Assembly: GCF_004354085.1 (NCBI RefSeq) | Contig: NZ_SMSE01000002.1 | Span: 248,001 to 312,000 of the forward strand | DNA length: 64,000 bases | From: Seongchinamella unica | GTDB taxonomy: Bacteria; Pseudomonadota; Gammaproteobacteria; Pseudomonadales; Halieaceae | Direction: 5' to 3' | Part shown: in pieces, positions 18,325-29,641 of the stretch | How the letters are laid out: every line of letters starts with the position of its first letter | Numbering within the stretch: the stretch's first letter is position 1 | Made by a program: the position numbers and the translations under genes | The notes under the pieces: model-generated | Seen by the model: the letters and a program-made list of their open reading frames with translations, nothing else | Database searches by the model: none | Told to the model about the DNA's origin: nothing

Positions 18325-20349
18325 TTGCTGAAGTTTCTGGGCCGTATTGTTTCGCGCTTCCTATCCGGAATTCTCGGAGGTGTGCGCGGCGGTCTGGAAA
18401 AGTTGATCGAACTGCCCCGCAACATCAAGCAATCGGGCCTGCTTGCCCTGGACATGTGCTTCGTCACGTTCTCCATGTGGGCGGCGGTCGCCTTCCGCTA
18501 CGGTCATCTTGAATTCAACCTGGGCCCGGTAGAACTGTTCTGCGCTGTGTTTACCGTGCTGGTCAGTGCCTTCATCTTTTTGCGCCTGGGGCTTTACCGT
18601 GCTGTCATCCGGTTCATGGGGCAGCAGGCCATCTGGGCGGTTATTACCGCCGTCAGCTATTCAACCCTGGTGCTGGGCGCTACCGTTTTCTTCACCCAGG
18701 CCGATGTGCCCCGGTCCATGCCGTTCGTTTACTGGGGTCTGGCCATGCTGGGTATTGGTGGCACCCGGCTCAGTGTCCGCGCCTACTACCAGGCCAAGCT
18801 CCGCTCGCTGTCCGAGAATGTCATTATCTACGGTGCCGGGGAGTCCGGCCGCCAATTGTTGACCGCGCTCAATCACGGCGACCAGTACCGGGCGGTGGTG
18901 TTCGTCGACGACGATCCCCGATTGCATCACTCGGTGATCAACGGCCTGCAGGTGGCCCCGCCGGAACAGATTGAGCAACTCATCGCCGAACACGATATTA
19001 CCCAGGTATTGCTGGCGATTCCGTCAGCCTCACCTGAACGCCGCAAGGAAATCATCAACTCCCTGGTCGGGCTGCCGGTGTATGTGCGTACCGTGCCCCG
19101 TATTGCCGAGTTGCTGGCGGGCGAGGCCAGTGTGATCCAGATCCAGGACGTGGACCTCGACGACCTGCTGGGGCGCGAGCCGGTGCCTCCCAAGCCCGAG
19201 TTCATTGACCGCTGCATTACCGACAAAGTGGTAATGGTCACCGGCGCCGGCGGTTCCATCGGCTCGGAGCTGTGCCGGCAGATCGTCAAGTCCGGCCCGC
19301 GCGAGCTGGTTCTGCTGGACAATTCGGAGTACGCGCTCTACAACATCGAGCGCGAGTTGCGTGAGCTGATGGCGTCACTGGAGCTGGATTTCCCCATGGT
19401 GGCCCTGCTCGGGTCAGTCCAGGACGGCCGCCGGCTGGAGAGCGTCTATCGCACCTTCCAGGTTGAGACGGTTTACCACGCGGCCGCCTACAAGCACGTT
19501 CCCATGGTGGAATACAACGTGGCCGAGGGGGTTGCCAATAACGTGTTTGGTACCTGGTATGCCGCCGAGGCGGCCCGCAAGGCCGGGGTGGATACCTTCG
19601 TCCTGGTCTCCACCGACAAGGCCGTGCGCCCCACCAATATCATGGGCGCCTCCAAACGGTTCGCGGAGATGATTCTGCAGGGCCTGGCCCAGCGGGAGAC
19701 CAGCACTCGCTTTTGCATGGTGCGTTTCGGTAATGTCCTGGGCTCTTCGGGCTCGGTGGTGCCGCTGTTCCGGGAGCAGATCGAGGCCGGCGGTCCGGTG
19801 ACCGTCACTCACCCTGAGGTGACCCGCTACTTTATGAGCATCGCCGAAGCCGCCCAGCTGGTATTGCAGGCGGGCGCCATGGGCACCGGCGGTGATGTGT
19901 TTGTGCTGGATATGGGCGAGCCGGTGCGTATCGTCGACCTGGCCCGGCGGATGATCCGTCTCAGCGGCTACGAAATGGACCACGACACCCACGTCGGCCA
20001 CCACATAGATATCGAGTTTATCGGCCTGCGCCCCGGCGAGAAGCTGTACGAAGAGCTGTTGCTCGGCAGCAATGTGACCGGGACCGGCCACCCGATGATC
20101 ATGCGTGCCGAGGAAGAGTGCCTGTCCTACGGCCAGATTCACGGCTATGTTACCGAGCTTGTGCGCTACTGCGACGCCATGGATTGCGCCGGCATTACGT
20201 CGGTGCTGCGTAAAGCGGTCAGCGGCTTCAGCGAGCACGAGGTGCGCCACGACTACATCTGGAACAAGCAGGCGGAGCAGGATGCCCAGCCCCGTGCACC
20301 GGTAGTCACCTCCAACGTGAAAGAGTTGTTCCCCGAAAAATCTTCCTGA
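18325..20349 (+). CDS. wbpM: WbpM-like membrane-bound UDP-GlcNAc C4,C6-dehydratase
   Basis: Makes UDP-4-keto-6-deoxy-GlcNAc, the precursor of QuiNAc and FucNAc in O-antigen. Four N-terminal membrane helices (to about residue 155) are followed by a first Rossmann-like domain (IIYGAGESGRQLL) and then the catalytic SDR domain with VTGAGGSIGSELC near residue 309, VSTDKAVRPTN and MGASKRFAE. The 674-aa length is right for the family. The TTG start at 18325 has a GAGGT site 8 nt upstream. With the two preceding genes it forms a minimal sugar-synthesis and priming set. Confidence 0.93.
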   Translation: MLKFLGRIVSRFLSGILGGVRGGLEKLIELPRNIKQSGLLALDMCFVTFSMWAAVAFRYGHLEFNLGPVELFCAVFTVLVSAFIFLRLGLYRAVIRFMGQQAIWAVITAVSYSTLVLGATVFFTQADVPRSMPFVYWGLAMLGIGGTRLSVRAYYQAKLRSLSENVIIYGAGESGRQLLTALNHGDQYRAVVFVDDDPRLHHSVINGLQVAPPEQIEQLIAEHDITQVLLAIPSASPERRKEIINSLVGLPVYVRTVPRIAELLAGEASVIQIQDVDLDDLLGREPVPPKPEFIDRCITDKVVMVTGAGGSIGSELCRQIVKSGPRELVLLDNSEYALYNIERELRELMASLELDFPMVALLGSVQDGRRLESVYRTFQVETVYHAAAYKHVPMVEYNVAEGVANNVFGTWYAAEAARKAGVDTFVLVSTDKAVRPTNIMGASKRFAEMILQGLAQRETSTRFCMVRFGNVLGSSGSVVPLFREQIEAGGPVTVTHPEVTRYFMSIAEAAQLVLQAGAMGTGGDVFVLDMGEPVRIVDLARRMIRLSGYEMDHDTHVGHHIDIEFIGLRPGEKLYEELLLGSNVTGTGHPMIMRAEEECLSYGQIHGYVTELVRYCDAMDCAGITSVLRKAVSGFSEHEVRHDYIWNKQAEQDAQPRAPVVTSNVKELFPEKSS

Positions 20350-20370
20350 AGCGCCCCGGATCGGGGTCGC

Positions 20371-20787
20371 CTAGTCTTCTACATCGTCTACCGAGTACTG
20401 GCCGCTCAGGCGGCGGCGGATGTGCGCCCAGGACATGCCCACCGCCAGCAGCATGGCGACCAGTAACAGGGCGATCCAGGTGATGGCGCCGGGTGACTCA
20501 AGGCTAAGCCAGCCCAGGTCTACCAGTAGCCAGATGATGGCGCAGAACAGGGCGGTGCCGAGAATGATTCCCAGCGGGCCAAGGGAGTTGAAGCTGGCCC
20601 GCAGGAAGATAATCCAGCCGATAATCAGCACGATGCCGACCAGCGCCGTCACCGGCCCGAACTCAGTCCCTTCGGCGAACACCCAGCCGATGTAGGACCA
20701 CTCCGTTGGATTGTAAGTGCCGAATACCAGCACCGCGGCAAAGACAAAGCGGCCGAGAAAACTGACCGCGTTGAACTCCTTGGACAT
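20371..20787 (-). CDS. Four-helix membrane protein, DUF6524-like
   Basis: 138-aa protein with four hydrophobic segments (about residues 9-24, 45-62, 69-90, 100-120) and a charged C-terminal tail. The conserved NPTEWSYIGWV segment after the first helix resembles the DUF6524 family, which has no known function. It converges on wbpM with a GCGCCCC/GGGGTCGC hairpin between the stops, and is last in a minus-strand run behind the alcohol dehydrogenase. Confidence 0.7.
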   Translation of the reverse strand: MSKEFNAVSFLGRFVFAAVLVFGTYNPTEWSYIGWVFAEGTEFGPVTALVGIVLIIGWIIFLRASFNSLGPLGIILGTALFCAIIWLLVDLGWLSLESPGAITWIALLLVAMLLAVGMSWAHIRRRLSGQYSVDDVED

Positions 20788-20832
20788 GTGGCTCTCCTGT
20801 AACTGGGATCCCGGCGGCCAACAGTAAGTGGC

Positions 20833-22035
20833 TCAAGCCGCTGAAAGCAAGCCGCGCACGATGGTGGTAATTTCCACGTCCGACATATAGCGGGGCACGG
20901 GGTAGAGGTCCCCGGCCTCGGTGATCGCCTCTTCGACAATCGTGGGAATATCCGCTGCCTGCAGCCCCTCCGGCTTGAGCGGCAGTTCCAGTTCTGCACG
21001 CAGGTCGATGATGGCCTGGATAAACCCCCGGGCCAGCTGAGAGGGGGCATCGCTTGCGTTGCCTAGCCCTACCAGCAGGGCGAGGTCGGCCAGGCGCTGG
21101 TGGGTGCAGCTGCCATAGGCGGCCAGCACCTCCGGCAAGACCATGGCGTTGGCATTGCCGTGGGGCGTGTGGCAGATGCGGCCCAGCTGGTGGGCGATAC
21201 CATGGACATAGCCAACCGAGGTACGGCCGAAAGCGGCACCGGCATAAAATGAGGCAACGGCCATGCCGTCCCGCGCTTCCATATCACCGCCGTCGTGCCA
21301 GGCGCGAGCGAGGTACTTGAACACCAGCCGCACGGCCGCCTTTGCCTGCAGTTCGGTGGCCGGCGTGGCGGCCTTGGACAGGTAGGATTCCACCGCGTGG
21401 GTGAGGGCGTCCATGCCGGTCGCCGCAGTGATACCCTTGGGCATGCCTTTCATGATGTCCGCGTCCAGGGCCACGTATCCAGGGATTAATTTGCTGTCGA
21501 CCACCGGTACCTTGCGGTGGCTCTCGGGATCAGTAATAACCGAAGCCAGCGTGATTTCCGAACCGGTACCAGCGGTGGTGGGAACAGCGAACAGGGGAAG
21601 GCCGGGTTTGCTGGCTTTCTGGATGCCGTCAAAGGATGCCAGGTCACCGGGATTGGTGTGCAGCAAGGCGATGAGTTTGCCCGCGTCGAGCACCGAGCCG
21701 CCGCCAACGGCCATCACCGCTTCACAGGCCTCTGTCCGCAGCAGCGCCTCGCCGGCCTGCACCTGGTCAAACGTGGGATCCGGCAATACTCCGTCGAAGA
21801 TGGCAAATTCGACACCGTCCTTTTCCAGTTGCTGCTTGATGCCGTCGAGGATGCCGGAACCTGCCAGGAAGGCGTCGGTAACGATTAATACCCTGTCGAT
21901 GCCGAGAACGGCAAGTTGCCCGGCGAGGGTAACGGCCGAGCCTTCGCCCTTGTAGACCAGCGGCGAATGTCGGGGTAGCAGGCGAAGCAACCAGGTGACT
22001 ACAAAGGCTCTTATACGGTAGTAAAGCGTTTTCAC
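20833..22035 (-). CDS. Iron-containing alcohol dehydrogenase
   Basis: Group III alcohol dehydrogenase. The dinucleotide motif VGGGSVLDAGKL and metal ligands in DALTHAVESYLS and HGIAHQLGRICHTPHGNANA are present. The GTG at 22035 gives an N-terminus VKTLYYRIRAF like others in the family and has AGGA about 10 nt upstream; an in-frame ATG at 22080 would add 15 residues. Substrate unknown. It lies 60 bp after the two-domain protein at 22096-24303 and is probably co-transcribed with it. Confidence 0.88.
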   Translation of the reverse strand: MKTLYYRIRAFVVTWLLRLLPRHSPLVYKGEGSAVTLAGQLAVLGIDRVLIVTDAFLAGSGILDGIKQQLEKDGVEFAIFDGVLPDPTFDQVQAGEALLRTEACEAVMAVGGGSVLDAGKLIALLHTNPGDLASFDGIQKASKPGLPLFAVPTTAGTGSEITLASVITDPESHRKVPVVDSKLIPGYVALDADIMKGMPKGITAATGMDALTHAVESYLSKAATPATELQAKAAVRLVFKYLARAWHDGGDMEARDGMAVASFYAGAAFGRTSVGYVHGIAHQLGRICHTPHGNANAMVLPEVLAAYGSCTHQRLADLALLVGLGNASDAPSQLARGFIQAIIDLRAELELPLKPEGLQAADIPTIVEEAITEAGDLYPVPRYMSDVEITTIVRGLLSAA

Positions 22036-22095
22036 TAAGGGGAATCCTGTTGCTGGTATAGGGCAGGCCATGATACCCACCGGGCAGGGTTTACG

Positions 22096-24303
22096 CTACT
22101 TTTGCCCGGCTTGTTTGCGCTGCCAGCGGGTGACGCTGGCCAGTGCCCTGATTCGCTTCTGGCGCATGGCCCTCGCCAGGTTTTCATTGACGAAGCGGGT
22201 CATCGCCGCGGTAATCTGCCGGGCCATGTTGTTGCCCTCGCGGTTGGTAGACATGACCAGCAGGTGCGGGTTGAGCGGATCCAGGGACAGTTCGTCCTGT
22301 TCGCGGGGAAGAATAACCAACCGCGCCGGGACCGTAAGCTCATCCTCGCTGCTTACCCCTTCCTTGCGCAGGCGGCCAGCCAGCAGGTATTCGTGTTCCT
22401 CCCGGTGGCGACCTGGCGACACCAGAAAGTCATCCTGGTGCACAATGCTCAGGAACGGAATATCGTAGGCGAGAATGATGTCCAGCGCTTTCAGGTGCCG
22501 CCGTTGGTACTCCACCGGATCGTGCAGTGCCGCGTTGACTTCCTTGGCCATACCGTAGAGTGAGGCCGTTTTCAGCAACCGGCTGCCGACCAGGCGCATG
22601 ACATAGGGCAGGTCGGCGTTGAGCAATCGCTGCTGCACGCTGCGCTGCTCCAGCAGCTTGCGCAGCCCGACCGTCATGCCGTTGATCAGCGGTCGCGACA
22701 TTCGCTGCGACAGGAACCGGTCGAGGCGTTGCAGGTTTCTGGCGCTGTCGGCAAGCGCATCAGCCTGTGCCGGCAACAACCGGCCCTGTTCGTCCCGTTG
22801 GTAGATGTGCTCGAAACCGCTGTAGTCCAGGTCCGCCTTGCGCCGCAGGTGGGACAGCAGCGACTTAACATTTTCCCCGGTATTGGGCCCGTCACAGGGC
22901 GACCAGCTGGCAAGGTGGATGATGCCGCCGGTGCGCAGCGCATCGACCAGTTGTCGATCTTCGGCCCTGAGCTTCCGGTAAGGCGGAATCTCACTGTCAT
23001 AGCTCTTCAGCAGCGACAGCAACAGGTGATCGGAAATCACACCGGCAATGGAATGACCGGCAATGGGGACCGGCCGCCCCTGGCGCCACTGGCTGAGAAT
23101 GGCTTTGCGCAGGAAGCGGGCATAGTGGGGGAAAATGGCGTCGTTGGCCATGAACTTGGCACGGCTGCCGCGGTGCAGGGCCGACACCGTCCAGGAACTG
23201 GGCAGGCGTATCAGCAGGTTGGCAAAGCTGAACAGCCCCATAAAGCCGTGCATCAACAGAATGTGTACGCCGTTTTCCTCGTCGCCCGCCCGGGTTTCCG
23301 CCTTGTTCTCTATCCGTTGACCGCGCTCGCTGTATTCAAACCGGGTTTCATCGAAATGCAGCGCCTGTTCATCGGCCAGGATGTACACTCTCTCGGCGAT
23401 GTCCCGGGTCTCGCGCAGCAGGCGCAGCGGCGTTTCCATCACCGTTTGTTCGAAGTCAGTGGTCTCCTCCATCTCGAACCGTCCCAGCGCCTTCAGCTTC
23501 AGCGAGCCGGACACGATCAGGTAGATTTGCTCGGCATTGACCAGGACCCCCCGGTTGAGGGCGATGCGGAAAGCGCCGGCGCCTTTTTTCAGCAGCAGTG
23601 CGGCCGGCTCCCGAACGGCCAGCTCGGGTGTGTAGGGCGATAGGGCGCCGATGGTGCCGTCCTTGCCAATGCCGCTGACAATACAGTGAAAAGCCATGGT
23701 GGCTCCGAGCTTTTCCTGGATGTTCTGCTGGTAGCGCCGGCATTCCTCACGCGCCAGTTGCAAGGCCTTGCGCGGACGGTTATTTTTCAGCGCCTGGCGG
23801 GCGGTGGCGAGGTTGATCGGGTGAACCATGGTGGTGGCCATGGCGTCGACGATGTCGTCCAGATCTGCGTTTGCGGCCAGGTTCAGGGTGCGCGCGAGTG
23901 TTCGAATGCCACGCTGGCGGCGCAATTTGCTGGCCAGGGGCACCAGGAAGTTGATCAGCAGTGACTGTTCGGCGCTTTCCCAGCCCGGTTCTCCGGTGGT
24001 CTCCTCAAGAAAGAAGAAGCGGACATGGCGCAGCCAGTCGATACTGCTGTGGTGCTGCTCCAGCCAGGCCCGGTATTGCGCTTTTACCGTGTTCCCGCCG
24101 CCCAGGGCGATGGTGAAGTGCTCGCGTTTAAACGCGCCCCAGGCCTGGAAACGGTCCCTGCTCAGCCACTGGTCGTACTGGCGCTGCAGCAGGCTGGCGG
24201 CGTGCCGGCCCGCCTGGGGCAGGGTGGCCGATATCCCCACGTGCACGCCAGAGGCTTCCTGGATGAGGGCAAAGTCACGCCCTGTTTTTGTGCCAACGTT
24301 CAT
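22096..24303 (-). CDS. Fusion: sugar-phosphate isomerase/lactonase-like domain plus alpha/beta hydrolase
   Basis: A 735-aa protein of two parts. Residues about 20-270 resemble the NagB/6-phosphogluconolactonase fold (FTIALGGGNTVKAQY near 63-77; SGIGKDGTIGALSP near 210-223). The usual GxDGHT histidine is replaced (GKDGTI), so the classic lactonase or isomerase chemistry is doubtful. Residues about 345-700 are an alpha/beta hydrolase with an oxyanion-type LLMHGFMG (349-356) and nucleophile elbow GHSIAG (Ser418). No signal peptide is visible. The function is not recognised; the neighbouring alcohol dehydrogenase suggests lipid or alcohol metabolism. Confidence 0.65.
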   Translation of the reverse strand: MNVGTKTGRDFALIQEASGVHVGISATLPQAGRHAASLLQRQYDQWLSRDRFQAWGAFKREHFTIALGGGNTVKAQYRAWLEQHHSSIDWLRHVRFFFLEETTGEPGWESAEQSLLINFLVPLASKLRRQRGIRTLARTLNLAANADLDDIVDAMATTMVHPINLATARQALKNNRPRKALQLAREECRRYQQNIQEKLGATMAFHCIVSGIGKDGTIGALSPYTPELAVREPAALLLKKGAGAFRIALNRGVLVNAEQIYLIVSGSLKLKALGRFEMEETTDFEQTVMETPLRLLRETRDIAERVYILADEQALHFDETRFEYSERGQRIENKAETRAGDEENGVHILLMHGFMGLFSFANLLIRLPSSWTVSALHRGSRAKFMANDAIFPHYARFLRKAILSQWRQGRPVPIAGHSIAGVISDHLLLSLLKSYDSEIPPYRKLRAEDRQLVDALRTGGIIHLASWSPCDGPNTGENVKSLLSHLRRKADLDYSGFEHIYQRDEQGRLLPAQADALADSARNLQRLDRFLSQRMSRPLINGMTVGLRKLLEQRSVQQRLLNADLPYVMRLVGSRLLKTASLYGMAKEVNAALHDPVEYQRRHLKALDIILAYDIPFLSIVHQDDFLVSPGRHREEHEYLLAGRLRKEGVSSEDELTVPARLVILPREQDELSLDPLNPHLLVMSTNREGNNMARQITAAMTRFVNENLARAMRQKRIRALASVTRWQRKQAGQK

Positions 24304-24425
24304 CCCCCGATACTAGCGCGAAACAGCCGCGCCGGCAGTGTTCCCCGGGAATTAAAGGCCTAAACAGGCCAGCTGGCATGCTAATTTGCACTGGCAGGAG
24401 CAGGGCGATGGTCGTCGTCGCTGGA

Positions 24426-25538
24426 TCAATACCAGTAAAGCCTGAAACCGGTGGAGAACGCCCAGCCCTTGTAGCTGCCACCATCCGCGGCACTATCCTC
24501 CATCCGCGCCCATTGCAGCCCTCCCTGCCACTTGAGTTTGTGGCCGTAGAAGAGGTAATTCACCCCCAGGTAGACCTCGTCGTAGCCATCGCCTCGACCC
24601 CCGACCACATCCCGCTCATAGCGACCCAGGCGCAGGCCATTGGCCTCATCGCTGTCCAGGTAGGTGTAGCGTGCCACCCACTGTACATTGTCCGAGCTGT
24701 GGTAGAAGGGCATCACCACCAGGCCCCAGATATCGCTTTGCCCGGCGAGTCCCCGACCCGCCGAAAGGTCGGTCCACAGTCCCCAGTTTTCCGTCCCCCA
24801 TTGGCTGACCAGGTTGAAAACGTGAGAAAAATCCCGTGTGTTGTTATCCGGATCCTCGTCCTGGTAGACATAATCGATACGAACGGTGGCGGTCTCCATG
24901 CCCGTCCCGGCGGCGAAGTCCCAGCCCAGGGAGGCGAGGGTAAAGTAGCTGCCGTCCTGGAATTGTATCTCCTCGTCGGGATCGCCGGAGAATACACCCG
25001 CCCGGTAGCTCAGGCCGTTGTCCAGTTTGCCCTGGGCGCTTACGCCGGAAAAGTATTCCGCGGTAAACCACAGGTTGTTGCTGAGATTGTTGCGCTCCAT
25101 GGTGAGTAATTTCTTGGAGGAGGTAGCGCCATCGAGGGTAAAGCCCGCCGAGTGTTTGAGAAAACGCAGGTCCAGGGCATCGCCGGGGTTCCAGCCGATG
25201 TAGGCGTCGGTCAACCCTCTATAGAGATCGGTACCTGTCTGATTGAGATCAAAATCGCCTTCCAGTTGCAGCACCCAGTCGTTGGCCAGTAGCGACTTGA
25301 AGCCAAAGCGAAAGCGGCGCCATAACTGGTCATTGAAATTACCCTGGTCGGCATTGACCCAGGCCAGGTCTCCCTGTAGCCGACCGGCCAGGGCGAAACT
25401 GCGGATCAAACCCTCGTCTTCTGATTCATAGAGGATGAAGTGAGACCAGATCTTGTCGTAGTCGGCTTGGGCCAGGGTGACCGGGGAGGGGAGCGTGATC
25501 AGGCACAGGACTGGCAGGAGTCTGGTGGCAACAGTCAT
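24426..25538 (-). CDS. Phosphate-selective porin O/P family outer-membrane protein
   Basis: 370-aa outer-membrane barrel with a signal peptide (first 23 residues, ending LAQA), alternating aromatic beta-strands throughout and a C-terminal aromatic end FRLYWY. The segment EGDFDLNQTGTDLYRGLTDA followed by DLRFLKHSAGFTLDGATSSK is typical of the OprO/OprP-like family, although substrate selectivity cannot be read from it. No Pho box was recognised upstream. Confidence 0.85.
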   Translation of the reverse strand: MTVATRLLPVLCLITLPSPVTLAQADYDKIWSHFILYESEDEGLIRSFALAGRLQGDLAWVNADQGNFNDQLWRRFRFGFKSLLANDWVLQLEGDFDLNQTGTDLYRGLTDAYIGWNPGDALDLRFLKHSAGFTLDGATSSKKLLTMERNNLSNNLWFTAEYFSGVSAQGKLDNGLSYRAGVFSGDPDEEIQFQDGSYFTLASLGWDFAAGTGMETATVRIDYVYQDEDPDNNTRDFSHVFNLVSQWGTENWGLWTDLSAGRGLAGQSDIWGLVVMPFYHSSDNVQWVARYTYLDSDEANGLRLGRYERDVVGGRGDGYDEVYLGVNYLFYGHKLKWQGGLQWARMEDSAADGGSYKGWAFSTGFRLYWY

Positions 25539-25693
25539 CTTGTCGGTTGTACTGGGAGGCGATAGGTCAGGAGTGTAACAGGGAAATGTGACGGCGCATT
25601 GAGGTTTTGGTCAGGTCCACTTGTATTGCCCCTGGGCCCGGGTGGGATTATCGTATCGGATGACATCGGATAACAAGCAAACAGGCGCAGCGA

Positions 25694-27109
25694 ATGAAAT
25701 CGATCATGTTGACTGGATTACTGGTAGCCGCCGTCGCCCTGTCCGCGCCGTCCCGGGTAACGGCGGCAAGTGGGCCATCCCCGGCGGTGAAGCATCTGGC
25801 CCAGGCGATCCAGTTCCAGACAGTCAGTTTCCAGGAGCGCTCGCAAATCGACTATGCGCAGTTTCGGGCCTTCCAGCAGTTTCTCGCAGAGACCTATCCG
25901 CGAACATTCAGCGCCCTGCAGGTGGCTACCGTGGCGGACTACAGCCTGCTGCTGACCTGGCCGGGTCGGCAGCCGGAACTGAAACCCGTGCTGCTGGATG
26001 CCCACTACGACGTGGTGCCGATTGAACCCGGTACCGAGCAGGAGTGGACCCAGCCGCCGTTTGCCGGCGCGATCAGCGATGGCTACCTGTGGGGACGCGG
26101 CGCCCTGGATGACAAGGCCTCGGTGATAGCAACCCTCGAGGCAGTAGAGACGCTGGTTGGCGAGGGCTTTCAACCGGAGCGGACGCTGTTGTTTTCCTTC
26201 GCCCATGATGAAGAGATAGGCGGTACCGAGGGGGCGGCCAATATCGTCAGGCACCTGCAGGACAAGGGTATTGAGTTGCAATACATGATTGCCGAAGGAG
26301 GACTGATAGTTGAGGGTAACCCCCTGTTGCCGGGCAGGGCTATGGCCATGATCGGGCTTGCGGAAAAAACCTACGTGACCCTGACGTTGCGAGCGAAGGG
26401 GGCGGGCGGCCATTCCTCCATGCCGGTGCAGGATAACGCCATTGTTCGTTTGTCCCGCGCCCTCACCAGGCTCCATGAAAATCCGTTTGCGGCACAATTG
26501 AAGCCGCCGGTCAGTGACATGCTGAAAATTGTCGGCGCGGAGTTGGGGGGACTCAAAGGCTTTGTACTGCAAAATCAGTGGCTCACCAGACCCCTGTTAC
26601 TGGCGACGATGGCGAAAGACTCGATGACCAACTCAATGATCCGCACAACCACAGCAGTGACCATGTTCGATGCCGGCATCAAGGAAAACGTGATTTCCCA
26701 GCAGGCCGAGGCCAAGGTGAATTTCCGGCTGATGCCGGGCTTCAGCCCTCAACAGCTGCTGGATGCTGTGACCGAACTGGTTGACGACGAGAACATCGAG
26801 ATCGAGTCGCAACAGTGGAAACCGGGCCCACCGGTCGCTGACATCGAGGGAGAGGGGTATCAGCGGGTCAAAAGTGCAATTAATGAATCCTATCCGCAGG
26901 CGCTGGTCGTGCCGGGGCTGTTGACGGCGACCACCGATAGCGCCCACTACGTGGAAGTGGCACCGCAGATCTATCGCTTCCACCCGTTTTCACTGCCAGT
27001 GACTGATACCAAAACAATCCACAGCACCGATGAGCGTATTTCCCTGGAGGCGGTGGAGCGTTCAGTGAGGATATCGCGTGCGCTGATAGAAGCTGCGGCG
27101 CAGCGGTAA
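25694..27109 (+). CDS. M20-family metallopeptidase, PM20D1-like (exported)
   Basis: Dizinc amidase/carboxypeptidase. It starts with a signal peptide (about 24 residues). Metal and catalytic residues are visible: DAHYDVVP (His104), RGALDDK (Asp139) and AHDEEIGG (catalytic Glu173, metal Glu174), with a dimerisation domain around GGHSSMP. Its relatives include PM20D1, which makes and breaks N-acyl amino acids; the natural substrate here is not known. It converges on tRNA-Asn, with a shared hairpin between them. Confidence 0.87.
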   Translation: MKSIMLTGLLVAAVALSAPSRVTAASGPSPAVKHLAQAIQFQTVSFQERSQIDYAQFRAFQQFLAETYPRTFSALQVATVADYSLLLTWPGRQPELKPVLLDAHYDVVPIEPGTEQEWTQPPFAGAISDGYLWGRGALDDKASVIATLEAVETLVGEGFQPERTLLFSFAHDEEIGGTEGAANIVRHLQDKGIELQYMIAEGGLIVEGNPLLPGRAMAMIGLAEKTYVTLTLRAKGAGGHSSMPVQDNAIVRLSRALTRLHENPFAAQLKPPVSDMLKIVGAELGGLKGFVLQNQWLTRPLLLATMAKDSMTNSMIRTTTAVTMFDAGIKENVISQQAEAKVNFRLMPGFSPQQLLDAVTELVDDENIEIESQQWKPGPPVADIEGEGYQRVKSAINESYPQALVVPGLLTATTDSAHYVEVAPQIYRFHPFSLPVTDTKTIHSTDERISLEAVERSVRISRALIEAAAQR

Positions 27110-27111
27110 AA

Positions 27112-27140
27112 CAAAAAAGGGCCGCACAATGTGCGACCCT
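27112..27140 (-). terminator. Terminator of tRNA-Asn (possibly bidirectional)
   Basis: Read on the minus strand, AGGGTCGCACA-TTG-TGCGGCCCT is followed by TTTTTT, 10 nt after the tRNA 3' end. It may also stop transcription of the M20 peptidase gene from the other side. Confidence 0.8.
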
Positions 27141-27149
27141 GTTCATGTT

Positions 27150-27225
27150 TGGCTCCGCCTGCTGGGCTCGAACCAGCGACCCAATGATTAACAGTCATTT
27201 GCTCTACCAACTGAGCTAAGGCGGA
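27150..27225 (-). tRNA. tRNA-Asn(GTT)
   Basis: 76-nt cloverleaf with acceptor TCCGCCT/AGGCGGA, D-arm AGCTCAGTTGGTAGAGC, anticodon loop CTGTTAA, T-loop GGTTCGAGCC and encoded CCA. Confidence 0.97.
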
Positions 27226-27248
27226 ATTGATCTCTTCAGAGGCCGCGT

Positions 27249-27277
27249 ATATTAATGATCACGGGGGGTGGGGTCAA
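27249..27277 (-). promoter_or_regulatory. Sigma70 promoter of tRNA-Asn
   Basis: On the minus strand TTGACC (27277-27272), a 17-bp spacer and TAATAT (27254-27249) lie about 24 bp before the tRNA 5' end, an excellent sigma70 match. Confidence 0.8.
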
Positions 27278-27392
27278 CAGCAAATTGGGGATTATTTTGT
27301 AATCTGGACAGGGCGTGGATTCAGGCTGCAATTGATCGCTATGTGGATGATAATAAACGGCTATTTTTCATTCAGGATCAGGTGCAGCGCCG

Positions 27393-29414
<2,022 letters not shown>

Positions 29415-29641
29415 GTCTCAGCAACTTTGCAGTGCTGTTCGAGTGGCTCCGAACAGGTCCGGTTTCGGGCGAGCCGGTCGTCAATCGATTCGTATGTGTG
29501 GCCGGGAGTTATCCAGTCCGGGTGCGGTAAACGTCAATTTTTTGTCCGAATGTAATCTCTCCCGTCGCTTGCGGGCCCCTCCTGCTGGTCTATAGTTGCA
29601 AGGGGCGGCGATCCCCTCAAATTTTGCCAAAGGAGCTCTCA

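Noticed and set aside
27226-27392. LexA box upstream of uvrB
   Set aside because: No CTGT-N8-ACAG-like sequence was seen by eye; partial matches had wrong spacing.
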